Shown here piece after piece: positions 23,892 to 36,000 of a stretch of 64,000 nucleotides of DNA. The position numbers and the translations under genes are program-made. The notes below the pieces were generated by a model. That model was not told the origin of the DNA and ran no database searches. It was given only the letters and a program-made list of their open reading frames with translations. Positions within the stretch are counted from its first letter, which is position 1; every line of letters begins with the position of its first letter. Source of the DNA: Zea mays (taxonomy: Eukaryota; Streptophyta; Magnoliopsida; Poales; Poaceae); the NCBI RefSeq assembly GCF_902167145.1, contig NC_050099.1, positions 11,236,434 to 11,300,433 of the forward strand, in the 5' to 3' direction.

Positions 23892-24405
23892 GAAGTCCTA
23901 GAGTGACGAGTTCCTACTCCTCAACATCAGCCTCGAGGACCTAGGCCGGGAGCACGGCGTTGGGGAGGAGCGTGACTTCCTGCTTGCCACCACAGTCACG
24001 TTGCACGGCGGGCTGGCGAGGTTGGGCACGCCCGAGAGTAGTCTGAGGAATGGGCGCCGATGCAGGATCCTGCACCAAATCCCCATCATTGGGAGGTTGT
24101 TCTGGCTACAAATTTGTTCTCAACAACTCAACTCTGCATTCTGCCCAAATTTCCCCCTGTTCCATCCATGATAAGCTCAAGGAAAGCCTTCATTATTGGT
24201 GTAATTGGGATGCCTCCTATCCGAACCAATCAGCTGCAATTCAGAGGCTACAATCGCAGCCCCAATCATTTGATTTGGTTGCTTAACAAATGATCTTTTT
24301 ATTTTTTTCTCAAGGGCCCTGCTTGCCACCACAGCTACGTTGCACGGCGGGCTGGCGAGGTTGGGCACGCCCGACAGTAGTCTGAGGAATGGGCATCGAT
24401 GCAGG
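23892..24405 (+). pseudogene. Duplicated unidentified exon fragment in the Helitron
   Basis: An open stretch reads DEFLLLNISLEDLGREHG and continues LHGGLARLGTPESSLRNG. An 85-bp part of it (23982-24066) occurs again at 24321-24405 with a few substitutions, after about 250 bp of intron-like DNA. The source gene was not recognised. The tandem arrangement could come from a duplicated exon in the donor or from rearrangement in the Helitron. Confidence 0.5.
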
Positions 24406-25229
24406 CCATTGCTTGTCAGTTTTTTCCTTCCCAGGTTGCGGGGGTTGCTATCTCAGGTGCTTCTTCTCTATCTCAGGTGTTATCCCAGGTGTTTCTTCTC
24501 AGGTTTTCCTGGTTTTTATCATAGATCCGTGCATAAGATTTGTCTTGATTTTTTGTTTGTTTTAGAGAAAGCAGTATTCTAACATGGCATGTTCCCATCA
24601 ATTATTTTTTTGGAAGCATGTGAGATCTTGCCGTGTAGACACTTCGCATGCCTTAAGATCTTCACCCTGGTTCAGATTTCCTTATCCATTGCAGTGGGGA
24701 ACTCCAGTTTTTTCCTGGAAAATGGGCCTTGTGATGTGTGTTGTATCAGTTATTGCTTCTGTTGATTCCATAAGTTGATGACTCCTCTGAAGTTTGATCC
24801 TAACTACAATATTTTGCACGGTGTCTTTAAGTTTCATAATAACTTTGCACTGCATTATGTGGATTGGATCTGCCCCAGTAGCACATTACCTTCATTTGTA
24901 AACTCGTTTATCAACTTGGCATAGGCCTTCTTCTTGGGCACATGTTTTGCTCTGCTAATGGTTCCTAGAAATTAGCTAGCTTAGTAACGACAATGTCTTC
25001 TTATAATTAAAAGTCCAAAAGCAACCAGTAGCACATTACCTTCATCTGTGCTGCATGCTGGTTGATATGAGAGGCTAATTTCTGAACTACTGATGCTGCC
25101 TCTTTAGGTTCCTCTTGGATTAGGAATCACATGGGTTGTTGCTTTCATTCTCACAGCAACTTTGTGTTAGCCTTTACTGCTTTCTACCTTATGGCACAGG
25201 TTTCCAGTCCCGCGTCTTCGGCGAGTCAC

Positions 25230-25880
25230 TGCCTTCGTCTTCCGAGGTTTGTTAGTGGTTCACGCCATCGATGGAAGGCCTGTGGTGGTGTCGCTGAGCC
25301 TGCCCTCCTACGGGCTCACCGGCGTGCTGTCTCGGCCTTCGGGAACCTCACGTTCCTGCAGATGCTGAACCTGAGCTACGATTGGTTTCGTGGGGAAGTC
25401 CCGGCGACCATCGGCTGCCTTGCGCATCTACAAGTGCTAGATCTGAGCTACAACGCCTTCTCCGGTACGTTGTCCTCCAACCTCAGCTCCTGCGTCAGCT
25501 TACTGGTGCTAAGCCTCAATAGCAACCATATCCATGGTCGCATCCCCGTCGAGCTCGGCAACAGGCTCTCCAACCTCCGGGGGCTCCTGGTGGCCAACAA
25601 CATCCTGGCGGTCGCCATCCTAGGATCGCTTGATAACCTTTGTTCCTCGAGTACCTTGATCTGACAGAGAACCAAATGGTCCGGTGACGCACGAGTTTGG
25701 GGGCATCGGAGACCTCCAATTCTTTTTCCTCTTCACGAACAACCTCTCGGTCGTGCTCCCACGGTCAATGTACAACCTGTCATCACTCAATAACTTTGGG
25801 GTAGAATACAACCTGTTGTCTGGAACTCTCCCTATCAATAAGACGTGTTTCGGGTTACAGACTAAACACAAATTTCCCAA
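25230..25880 (+). pseudogene. LRR receptor kinase fragment (Xa21/EFR-like), captured by the Helitron
   Basis: The frames give VVSLSLPSYGLTGVLS, then GNLTFLQMLNLSYDWFRGE, LAHLQVLDLSYNAFSGT, LLVLSLNSNHIHGRIP and, after shifts, NNLSVVLPRSMYNLSSLNNF. These are consecutive 24-residue LRRs of the kind seen in the LRR-XII (Xa21-type) ectodomain. At least two frameshifts and a stop at 25661-25663 interrupt it. Signal peptide, membrane segment and kinase domain are absent, so only the N-terminal half of an ectodomain was picked up. Confidence 0.8.
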
Positions 25881-26625
25881 TGCGCTTAGCGCTACTGAAT
25901 AAATTACGATCTAGCTTTGAATAATAATATCGAACTACCGAAAACATATTGGGTTACACCTGCAAAGTGAACTCACCTAGACGTAACGCTAAGGCCATTG
26001 TATGGTTATTTTTGTTTCTACTTATGAAAATAAGCACTTAAGTTCTATTATATTATCCTCTTTCTAAAACATTTTAGACCACGAGAAAATCTACATGAAA
26101 ATAAGCACTCCCCTGATTGATTTTCCCCTAAAATGATTTATTATTTTCATTGCAAAAACTAAACTCATAGAAGATAATTGTTACTATTTATACATAAACT
26201 TTAATTACCATTTACAGGAAAATAGTCTGGATCTGTCATCACTTGAATCAGCACTCAAAAGTTTGCTCTTTTAATTATATCCTTACACAATATATTTATT
26301 GTGTGCAGAAAAAAAATAAAGAAACAAGAAACTCACGTTTACAAATAGTCTTAAAGGTAGTATATCCCAAGCAAGAATAACCAAGGTTTAGTAAAAGGAA
26401 GGATTATGTGTTGATCTACCTGGGGCGAGCCATTAACTATGCACTGCTCAGACTGGTGTTGATGGTGGAGTGGTTTGTAACGATGAATTTGATAATATGC
26501 GACCTAAAGACATGGCGCCAGTTTATATGTTTGGTGAAACTAGAATAGACATAGTAAATCTTCTTTCTTGTTGTGCCCTGTCGAAACCTCGTTAACCCAG
26601 TCTCTGTTTTCTTATGCAATTCCAG

Positions 26626-26758
26626 AGTTGCGATTCCCGAGGCCATGGAGCAGCAGACAATATCTATTGCCAAAGCTGCCATTACAATAATACTCATTTT
26701 AGGGACTTCATTTCTTGTAGCTGCCAATCTAATTGCAAGATGCTATGACGCTCTTAAG
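26626..26758 (+). pseudogene. Exon-like fragment with a membrane-spanning segment, unidentified
   Basis: The acceptor-like GCAATTCCAG precedes and AAG|GTTGG follows, and the 44-codon frame between is open. It contains [18 protein letters not shown] and then a hydrophobic run ([16 protein letters not shown]). The source is not recognised; it could belong to the same antiporter gene as the fragments downstream, but I cannot show it. Confidence 0.4.
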
Positions 26759-27848
26759 GTTGGTAAACATGTATTTATTGATGCAATAATTATCCACTAT
26801 ATAAAGTATAAACTGTTCTAGCTATACAGGCAAGCCAATTAATTTGACAAATTTTCTTTTGTTGTTTGCAAGCCAAACTAACTTGTATAGCCTTTCTTAT
26901 AAATTCCATTTCAAGCATATGTTGCTTTCTAATAAGTCATATGCTTCAATTCACGTGGTTGGTCATACAATTATTGGTGGTGATTATTGAAATTGTATTT
27001 AACCATTTTACAATATTTAGAAAGCCTATTTGGTTTCAACAGAGTTCATGTATCTTTTCATTCTTGATGAAATTCTGGTATGGACTTTGATGTTTGAAGC
27101 ACCCAGATGTAAATAATTTGCAAAAGTTGCAGAAGAGATTCAAATAAACCAGTTATCATTCACATAGTTTAAATCACTATTGTGATTGAGATTCCCATAA
27201 GCGCTGAGTTGCCTAATAATTCAGTAGAAGATGACACACTAAAGTTATTTAAAAGAGAACACACTAAAGTTAACGACCCTTGAGTGTACCTGACTGAGGA
27301 AGAGCCTTGCCATAAACCTTGTCTATAGTTTGAGCAGAGTCGGCCCTACAAGGTTGATAAACATCCTTGTAGGTTGCAGATGGAGCCATCCTTCTTCTCG
27401 CAATCAACACTGGAACAAAACCATTAACAACATAGGAGTCACGAAAAAATAGCTTGCAAGCTTGCTGTTAGGCTCTCGCGCAGTGGGCGTTGTGCAAATA
27501 CTGTCTCATTCTTGTCCACGATTGAAGAAGCATCGACACTGTCCTTGTCCATGGTAGGCATTGCCACAGGTTCAGCGCAGGCACCTCTGTGGTGGTCGCT
27601 AGGGCTAGGTTGATAGGCTGGCCATCGTCCACAGGTGACATGGTTGGAGGGACCTAGGTTGTGCATGGCTTGTCCAGGGTGGGTGTGGTAGAGCTATCAC
27701 CAAGGATCACCAGTCAGCTCACGTGGTGGCTCATGCTCCTTGTCCGAAGTGTATGGAACCTCACTACCATCTTTCTTGTCTGCAATGAGTGCTTTGCCAC
27801 AACTGTTAGCGATCCTGACCATTCCCTGCCAACAATAGATCCAGGATT

Positions 27849-27965
27849 TTATAACAGAGTATGCCACATAAAAAATATTCAGATTTTTTAATAGAATACG
27901 CCACATAAAAAATATTCAGATTTTTAATAGAATACGCCACATAAAAAATATTCAGATGTTTTAAA
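27849..27965. repeat. Three tandem copies of a 40-bp AT-rich unit
   Basis: The core GCCACATAAAAAATATTCAG occurs three times at a period of 40-42 bp, just upstream of an antiporter exon. Confidence 0.85.
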
Positions 27966-27988
27966 TATTCAAATTTAAATATATTGAG

Positions 27989-28126
27989 TCTCTTGATAAT
28001 TGGAATGACATTGTTAGTTACATTTGTCGGCAGGGTGTTTGGGGTTTCTGCTATAGCTGCCATTCGTGTTGGCCTCTTGCTTGCACCTGGTGGTGAGTTT
28101 GCTTTTGTTGCCTTTGGAGAAGCTGT
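27989..28126 (+). pseudogene. K+ efflux antiporter (KEA1/2-like) exon fragment 1
   Basis: The open frame reads TLLVTFVGRVFGVSAIAAIR, then VGLLLAPGGEFAFVAFGEA and VNQ. This matches the conserved CPA2 antiporter region of the plastid envelope K+/H+ antiporters KEA1/KEA2, including the LAPGGEFAFV block. The exon is followed by CAG|ATAAC instead of CAG|GTAAC, so the 5' splice site has lost its G. Captured by the Helitron; the frame itself is unbroken. Confidence 0.8.
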
Positions 28127-28526
28127 CAACCAGATAACATACTTTGTTTTCTTTTCTTTTCTTCGAATGATGCAGGAGAGCTGCATGTCATTTCATTAAG
28201 AAGGGAATAAAACAACGTAGGAGCAGCAAAGCTTGCTCCCACCAATTAACCAAGTACAGGACTCCTAGCTCCACACACCAGTAAAATTAACATGGCCATC
28301 GCCTAAGAGCTATTGCAGAGCCTTAGTTCCAGCCCAACACCACAATATACATTCTTCAGAAACAACAACTAGAACTCTTTTTATGTCTCTAGACCTACTT
28401 CTCATGTACACAATAGTTGATCATAGGAACATCTATAATTGTTGTATGTCACGAATCATATGATTGTTGTGCTATGGATAAATGTTATAGAGCATAGGGG
28501 AAACTAATGAACACACTATTTTACAA

Positions 28527-28676
28527 GGTCTTCTATCACCTCAATTAACATCGTTGCTATTTTTAGTCGTTGGCATTTCAATGGCTATGACACCATGGTT
28601 AGCTGCTGGAGGGCAGTTTCTGGCATCGAAATTTGAGCAGCATGATGTGAGGAGTTTATTGCCCATGGAAAGTGAG
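28527..28676 (+). pseudogene. K+ efflux antiporter (KEA1/2-like) exon fragment 2
   Basis: The frame reads LLSPQLTSLLFLVVGISMA, TPWLAAGGQFLASKFEQHD and VRSLLPMESE, continuing the antiporter sequence directly from the previous fragment. It ends GAG|GTATTTG, a plausible donor. About 400 bp of intron-like DNA separates the two. The downstream TrkA-N (KTN) domain of KEA proteins is missing. Confidence 0.83.
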
Positions 28677-29559
28677 GTATTTGTTTGTTCCCACTTTTGC
28701 TTCTTGCTTCGATTACGATGTTGCATTGTATGGAATTTTGGCGACATGCATCCAAAAGCACTATTAGTTTGCCATATCTCACTTTGTCTAACCTTCCATG
28801 TAGAATACAAGTTTCAATTGAATGTCTGTTTGTGTAGCCAAGTGTGTTCCCTGTGTGAAATGTAGCTAGACTCATTTGCCATTTGATATTTGTGTGATTG
28901 AGTGGTCTGACAATTAAGAAATCAAACAATTCAGTAGCCTTGTTTACTTCTTTTGAGTGTGCCTCTCCTTCTCTTTCGGTGGCCTAGAACTTCAGCAGAG
29001 AAGAAGTTAGATTGTGGTGTTTGGCAGGAGCTGCTAAGCTCTAGGCTTTAGTGAGTGGGGTGGGTGGTTTTTGGTCGTGAAGGAGGGATGGTTTAACTCT
29101 CTCCTTTCTAGAGGTCGATCCTGTTTGTCTCAGGCGCGGATTCGTCTTTGTTTTCTCAACTCCTTTCTCCCAAGGTTGGGGATTGAAGTGGGTTTCTTGT
29201 AAGGGATTCTTTTCCCCTGTTTTTTTCCTCTTTTATAAAATGATGTGCAGCTCTCCTACGTGTTCGAGAAAAAGGTACTTTGTATGATACATGATAGTAG
29301 TTTCTTGTGGCCAACCCTAAGCCCTAAAATTATTACCGTATGTGCTGATTGGCCAGCCCTAAGCTGCTGAGAGTTTCGCTTGAGTGTTCACATGAGTTGA
29401 GCACGGTTTACAATCAGTCATCCCGACACGCTCAAGTACGTCAAGCGTTTTGTTGGAGAATGGTATATAAACAATGTTGAGCAATGCCATCAAGTAGGCA
29501 TATTTAATTGTTTTACTAAGTCGTTTTCTGGAACCACTTTAAGCAGGCGCTTGCAGAGC

Positions 29560-30320
29560 ACCACCATGGAAGGTTGCTTGATGTGATAATATTTTGCTAT
29601 TCATTTCTGTTTCAGTGCTCACTTTGCTACAGTGCTTTGCATATGCTCAAGGTCACCAGAATACTGTTTGCTTCAATACAGAAACTGGACATGTGAGTCC
29701 ACTTCTCTAACCCCCTGTTTATGCAGGGATAACTTTATTCAGACGGTCCGAACTTGAAGTTGCATGCATGTGAACTTGTGAAGGTTTCAGCAACATAATT
29801 GGCACACTACCTAGATTTGAAATGTATAAAGGAACTCTCCCATGCAGAACGGAAATAGCTGTGGTGGTTTCTACAACGGTAGCTTTATGCAGGAGGTTAG
29901 TACGCTAGAGCTGAAGCACACTTCATGAATAAGGTATAAATTTGGTCATTCTATTCCATTCTATTTCCAAAATTGTAAGGTATTGGGTTTTTTGCTTGCT
30001 TTCTAGGTTGAAGCCTTATGAACCTTGGGCGGACGGGATGTGGCCTGCGCGGAAGCCAGATGCACCCGAGGTTCCAGAAGCTCCACGCGCGACCGATCGG
30101 AGGACGCGGATGGTACGTCGAGGGGGAAGCTAAGCTCACGGTATAACTTTCCAGCCTCAGCACGGGAATCCGATGCAGAGGCGGGAGGGAAGCTAGGAAC
30201 AAGCACGCTCGACAGAGGAAGCGGAAGGTCATATCGCGGATGGCGTCGAGGGCCAGAACGCGACGTCGGGGCTTCTTTCGTGCTTGAGCGGCAGGAGCGA
30301 GGCCCATGAGATGGAGCAGG
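29560..30320. other. Helitron interior, further exon-like blocks of unknown origin
   Basis: 29560-29700 and 30000-30310 have raised GC and short open frames on both strands (for example 30025-30309 plus). No domain is recognisable. The rest of the Helitron interior outside the listed blocks (24420-25230, 25900-26620, 26760-27840, 28680-29560) is AT-rich intron-like sequence in which I see nothing definite. Confidence 0.3.
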
Positions 30321-30534
30321 GGCCCACGAACAATGTGGACGCCCTCGTTCCACTCTTATGCTATTTTATATCTCAGAATGTGAATACTTATGTTTTCTAT
30401 AATAATCATGGGTCATTTTCACTATCCTGGAAAATTCGGATCTGTGTTCGCCTCAATTCCTGGACCCATCTTTGCAGCTCTATATCTGTTTTAGACCATA
30501 ATATTTGTTTCAGACTACGTTAGGTTATTATGTG

Positions 30535-30565
30535 TTTCCGTTGCAACGCACGGGCACTCAACTAG
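30535..30565 (+). other. Helitron 3' terminus: hairpin and CTAG
   Basis: The stem CCGT(T)GC / GCACGG with loop AAC is at 30538-30553, then 8 bases, then CTAG at 30562-30565 and host T. Confidence 0.85.
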
Positions 30566-30579
30566 TTACTTTATATTTT

Positions 30580-30740
30580 AAACAGGAGGTTAGTTATTTA
30601 GTTTGACATTTAGTTTGACTAAAGTAGGGGGAGGTATTAAGATGGTGACCAGAATCTATTAAATTGCTAGCGAGATTTTTATGATTTACGTTTGAAATGT
30701 TCATAGTTTTGGAAGCATTCAAATAACTAACCTCCTGTTT
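30580..30740. mobile_element. MITE-like element with 20-bp perfect inverted ends
   Basis: AAACAGGAGGTTAGTTATTT at 30580-30599 is exactly inverted at 30721-30740. The 161-bp interior includes the tandem pair ATTTAGTTTGAC x2 (30597-30620). No clear target duplication. Class unknown. Confidence 0.6.
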
Positions 30741-32735
30741 TTATACAGCGGGAGCTCGCCGGCGGTTTGCCTTTTATGCTACACATCTGCGGTGCAGCAA
30801 GGTCACCTCGAAATCTGGCACCGATCGGGATCCTGCTCACCCGCTGCCTGCTGGTGCTTGAGGAGCACTGCACTGGAGCAGAGACGATAGCCGGTGCTCA
30901 ACTTCAAATGTCATTCGGCTCAAAGATGCACCATTAAAACTCGCTCCGATTGCACCGTTCGGCCATCCTGCGTAGATCCTTGTGACCGGAGGGAGGCGGA
31001 GCTTGCCAGCCCTCCTGCATGCTGTCCGTGGCGTGCTGCCGCTGGCCCGGCCGCGCCCGTTCGCGTCATCGCTTTGCCGAACTGGATGGAGGTCAAGCGC
31101 GGCGCACCCCGGCACCAGCACCATCGGCCGCTTTGTCTATCTCACCTCCCTTTGCTTTCTTTTCTTTTGGCCCCCCTCCCCAGGGTCCCGTGTCCCAGCC
31201 AGCCGGAGCCTTTGAACGCCGCTTTTTAGCCGGCCGGCCGCGCTCGCATCGTCTTGCCATGGCATCGGGCTGCAGTTGCACCTGCCTCCCACTTCGTCGT
31301 GGCTATGGGGGGGATGGCAGGGTGATATGGAGGAACCTGTCCTTTCCTTTGCTTACCTTCCTGCCCATTCAGATCACTGAACTTTAGCATCTCTCTTTCT
31401 CTGTGAGCTAAGGATAGAGTATTATTTTTTTTAGTTTTGGGTTTAGATTTGTTGCTTCACCTCATGAGTAACCAATCTAAGAGTCTGTTTGCACACTACA
31501 GCAGCTCTAGATCCAACAAAAAAACAGATTTACTTCATGAAAAATTAGCCAAGTAATTTAGACGCACGAAAATCTAGATTCGAATAAACATATTCAACAT
31601 TTTAGTGATGAGTTCTCCACTAAATAAAGTTTGTTAAAATTAATAAAAATTACCCACCTCTATCATCTCTACTAATATAAAGTGTTCCCATGCGCTAGCG
31701 AAATAAAAAAAACACATCTATCGGGATTCGAATAAGTACAACTCGTATCTAACACATCTATCGTGGTCTCTAGAAAGAGAGCACTCGTATCTAGAAAGAG
31801 AGCACTCGTATCTAACAAGTACAACTGATGTTAGTTTATATTATACAAAACAAAATTATATACGATATATATAAAAATCGTAGCGACACATGAGCAACTA
31901 ACTAATTTTACACAAGTTACTTATTGGTTCTTCTTTGTTTTCCCAGTTCATTCTCTCTTTCCCTCCAAAAAAAAATTCTTTGCATCCGGAATGCAAAGAA
32001 ACACTTTTACAACCCTCACATCGATCTATCATCTGTTAGTCCATATATATAGAAAAAAACAAATTATTAAAGAGTTAAGTTGCAAATTTTTGATTTGTTT
32101 TGTGGAACTTCACGTGGTGGAAGTGAGGTAATGCAAAATAGGGTGCTTCCATCATCTTACTCGTGTCTTAGGACGCAGATGATGTTTGATTCGTGCGTGC
32201 CATGGCTAAGGTTTCATCGTGACTGCGGCGGGCCGCGTAACTCGTAGGCTCGTAGCAATGCGACAAACCCAGGAGTGCAGATCTCCCCGATCCATTTCTT
32301 TTGTTTGCGCCATAATCATTACCGAAACTCATAGGGCCGGCTCACGTACGTTGATGCCATGGAGACCGGAGTGCATTCCTCTTTTCGTGTCGGGCGACGA
32401 TGCCATCATAATTCAAACAAAGCCTTTCCTCCAAATACCCTCCAAACCAATGGCACAAAGATTTGAACGAACCAGAATACAACCCCCTGCCGAAGGGACC
32501 ATGCATGTCCTTGGAGAATTCAAAGCTAGAAACTCCCTACCACAGTGCAAGCCACTTGCCACCTTTGCCATGGCTGCTTCCGTCTCCTCCCAAAGAAAAA
32601 GCAAAAGGAGATGAGATAGCGAGCAAGAGGATCACCACTAGCACCATTGAACCAGAGCAGCAGAGCGACGCACTAGCTAGATAGATCAGAGTAGTACGTT
32701 GCTCTGTAGTCTACTAGACACCCTTCATCCAGACG
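30741..32735. other. Intergenic region upstream of the kinase gene
   Basis: 30750-31390 is GC-rich with open frames on both strands but nothing recognisable. At 31665, A|TCTCTACTAATATAAAGTG looks like another Helitron-type 5' terminus without a visible 3' partner. 31770-31811 holds a 21-bp tandem repeat (CTAGAAAGAGAGCACTCGTAT). 32200-32620 has short open frames that I do not credit. Confidence 0.4.
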
Positions 32736-32748
32736 CCATATATATCTC
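32736..32748 (+). promoter_or_regulatory. Possible TATA box of the LRR kinase gene
   Basis: CCATATATATCTC lies 323 bp before the start codon. Inferred from sequence and position only; a transcription start near 32775 would leave a 5' UTR of about 300 bp. Confidence 0.4.
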
Positions 32749-33070
32749 AAAAGCCAACCCCCCCTCCCCTGCCTTGCAGTTGCCACAGCGAGCGAGCGAA
32801 CGAACATATTCCCCTAGATTGCTCTCCTGACACTATCATCTTCCACCTCCCAGCTTCACTCTCAAGCCTCCACTCCATCTTCTTGTGAAGCTTCTCAAGA
32901 TTCTCGCATGCCTTTACTCCTCCTCTCACTCACTCTCGCCAGCTTGCTTGCTAAACAACCTCCAACGCCGACGCCAATGCCGACAGCTCAACTCCTCTAA
33001 CTAGCCTCCCGCCGCAATTCACAAGCGCCCGGAGAAAGAAAAAAGAAAGAAACATTGGAGGCACCCCCCG

Positions 33071-36000
33071 ATGAGGCCTTCGCCACCTCTGCTCCTGCTC
33101 GTGCTCCTGCATTTCGCGCTCCTGTCCACCAACGCCAATGGGAACGGCGACCTGCGCGGCGACGCGATGGCGCTGCTGGCCCTCAAGGCCGCGCTCAGCT
33201 GCCGCCCGGGCGCGCTGCGGTCGTGGTCGGTGGCCAATGCCGGGTCCGTGTGCGCGTGGGCGGGCGTCCGCTGCGCGGCCGGGCGCGTGGTCGCCGTCGA
33301 CATCGCCAACATGAACGTGTCGGACGGCACGCCCGTGTCGGCCCGGGTGACGGGGCTCGGCGCGCTCGAGACCATCTCGCTGGCCGGGAACGGCATCGTG
33401 GGCGCCGTCGCCGCGTCGGCGCTCCCGGCGCTGCGCCACGTCAACGTGTCCGGGAACCAGCTGGGCGGCGGCCTCGACGACGGCTGGGACTTCGCGTCGC
33501 TGCCCGGCCTCGAGGTGCTGGACGCCTACGACAACAACTTCTCGGCCCCGCTCCCGCTCGGCGTCGCCGCGCTCCCGAGGCTCCGGTACCTGGACCTCGG
33601 CGGCAACTACTTCACCGGCGAGATCCCCGCGGCGTACGGCGCGATGCCCGCGGTGGAGTACCTGTCCCTCAACGGCAACAACCTGCAGGGGCGCATCCCG
33701 CCGGAGCTCGGCAACCTCACCACCCTCCGGGAGCTCTACCTCGGCTACTACAACGTGTTCGACGGCGGCATCCCGCCGGCGCTCGGCCGGCTGCGCAGCC
33801 TCACCGTGCTGGACGCCTCCAACTGCGGCCTCACGGGGCGCGTCCCGGCGGAGCTCGGCGCGCTCGCCTCCCTCGGCACGCTCTTCCTCCACACCAACCA
33901 GCTCTCTGGGCCCATCCCGCCGGAGCTCGGCAACCTCACGTCGCTCGCCGCGCTGGACCTCTCCAACAATGCGCTCACGGGCGAGGTCCCTCGCTCGCTG
34001 GCGTCCCTCACCTCGCTCAAGCTGCTCAACCTGTTCCTGAACCGGCTCCGCGGCCCGGTGCCCGACTTCATCGCCGCGCTGCCGCGTCTGGAGACGGTGC
34101 AGCTGTTCATGAACAACCTCACCGGCCGCGTCCCCGCGGGGCTCGGCGCCAGCGCCGCGCTCCGGCTCGTCGACCTGTCCTCGAACCGCCTCACCGGCTT
34201 CATCCCGGAGACGCTCTGCGCGTCCGGCCAGCTCCACACGGCCATCCTCATGAACAATTTCCTCTTCGGGCCCATCCCCGGCTCGCTCGGCACGTGCACG
34301 AGCCTCACGCGGGTCCGGCTCGGCCAGAACTACCTCAACGGCAGCATCCCCGCCGGGCTGCTGTACCTGCCGCGGCTCAGCCTGCTGGAGCTCCACAACA
34401 ACCTGCTCTCCGGCGCCGTGCCGTCGAACCCGAACCCGAGCCCGAGCGCGTCCAGTTTGCAGCTGGCGCAGCTGAACCTGTCCAACAACCTGCTGTCCGG
34501 CCCGTTGCCGAGCACGCTGGCCAACCTCACCGCGCTGCAGACGCTGCTTGCGAGCAACAACCGGATCGGTGGCGCCGTGCCGGCGGAGCTCGGGGAGCTC
34601 CGGCGGCTCGTGAAGCTGGACCTCAGCGGCAACGTGCTGTCGGGGCCTATCCCTGGGGCGGTGGGGCGGTGCGGCGAGCTGACGTATCTCGATCTCAGCA
34701 GGAACAACCTGTCTGGGGTGATCCCCGAGGCGATCGCGAGCATCCGGGTGCTGAACTACCTGAACCTGTCGCGGAACGCGCTGGAGGACGCGGTCCCGGC
34801 GGCGATCGGGGCCATGAGCAGCCTTACGGCGGCGGACTTGTCGTACAACGACCTGTCGGGGCAGCTCCCGGACACGGGGCAGCTGGGGTACCTGAACGCG
34901 ACGGCGTTCGCGGGCAACCCGAGGCTGTGCGGCGCGGTGGTGGGCCGGCCGTGCAACTACACCGGCGGGGGCCTGGGCGTGACGGCCCGGCGCGGTGGCG
35001 GGGCCGGGGCCGGGGAGCTGAAGCTGGTGCTGGCGCTGGGGCTCCTCGCCTGCTCCGTGGGGTTCGCGGCGGCGGCCGTGCTCCGCGCGCGGTCGTTCCG
35101 CCGCGTGGACGGGAGCGGCGGCGGCGGGGGCAGGTGGCGGTTCGCGGCGTTCCACAAGGTGGACTTCGGCGTGGCGGAGGTGATGGAGTGCATGAAGGAC
35201 GGCAACGTGGTAGGGCGCGGCGGCGCCGGGGTGGTGTACGCGGGGCGCACCCGGTCGGGCGGCGCGATCGCGGTGAAGCGGCTGCAGGCGCGGCGGCAGG
35301 GCGACGACGACGACGACCGCGGGTTCCGCGCGGAGGTGCGGACGCTGGGCAGCATCCGGCACCGGAACATCGTGCGGCTGCTGGCCTTGTGCACGAACCG
35401 GGAGGCGAACGTGCTGGTGTACGAGTACATGGGCGGCGGCAGCCTCGGGGAGGTGCTGCACGGCAAGGGCGGCGCGTTCCTGGCGTGGGAGCGGCGGTAC
35501 ACGATCGCGCTGGAGGCGGCGCGCGGGCTGTGCTACCTCCACCACGACTGCACGCCCATGATCGTGCACCGGGACGTCAAGTCCAACAACATCCTCCTCG
35601 GCGACAACCTGGAGGCCCGCGTCGCCGACTTCGGGCTCGCCAAGTTCCTCCGCTCCGGCGCCACCTCCGAGTGCATGTCCGCCGTCGCTGGATCCTACGG
35701 CTACATCGCCCCTGGTACGTACTATCGTTACATCTCCGTCCGTCTCTGCTCATATTCAAATTCAAATTCATATTCATACAGACGCTTAGGATTTGATTGA
35801 TCGGCTTAGCAGCCGGTCGATTGTTACGATTAATGGTAGCTTGTCGCGTTGCACGGTGTCACGGTACAAGTAGCAGTAGGCGTGTTGGTTTAGCATCCGT
35901 ACTACATTGGCATGACGTGTTGTCGTCGCTGGGGGGGGGAATGGGCGGCGTAGGACCCAGCGCTCAGGGAGAAGGTCAAAGGTGGTGTCAGCAAGTGAAC

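Larger units (their letters stand above)
23176..30565 (+). mobile_element. Non-autonomous Helitron (7.4 kb) with captured gene fragments
   Basis: The left end is A|TCTCTACTACTAATTATG, fitting the 5' TC terminus of maize-type Helitrons. The right end is a GC-rich hairpin (30538-30553, CCGTTGC / GCACGG with loop AAC) followed by ACTCAACTAG|T. Insertion is thus between host A (23175) and T (30566) without duplication, as known for Helitrons. No Rep/helicase frame is present. The interior is a mosaic of exon-like GC-rich blocks and intron-like AT-rich DNA, with recognisable pieces of an LRR receptor kinase and a K+ efflux antiporter, both in plus orientation. Confidence 0.85.

Noticed and set aside
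32951..35569. 872-codon open frame on the minus strand and a 913-codon plus frame overlapping the kinase gene
   Set aside because: Both are shadows of the GC-rich BAM3-like exon in other frames; composition is Arg/Pro/Ala-rich repeats with no domain.
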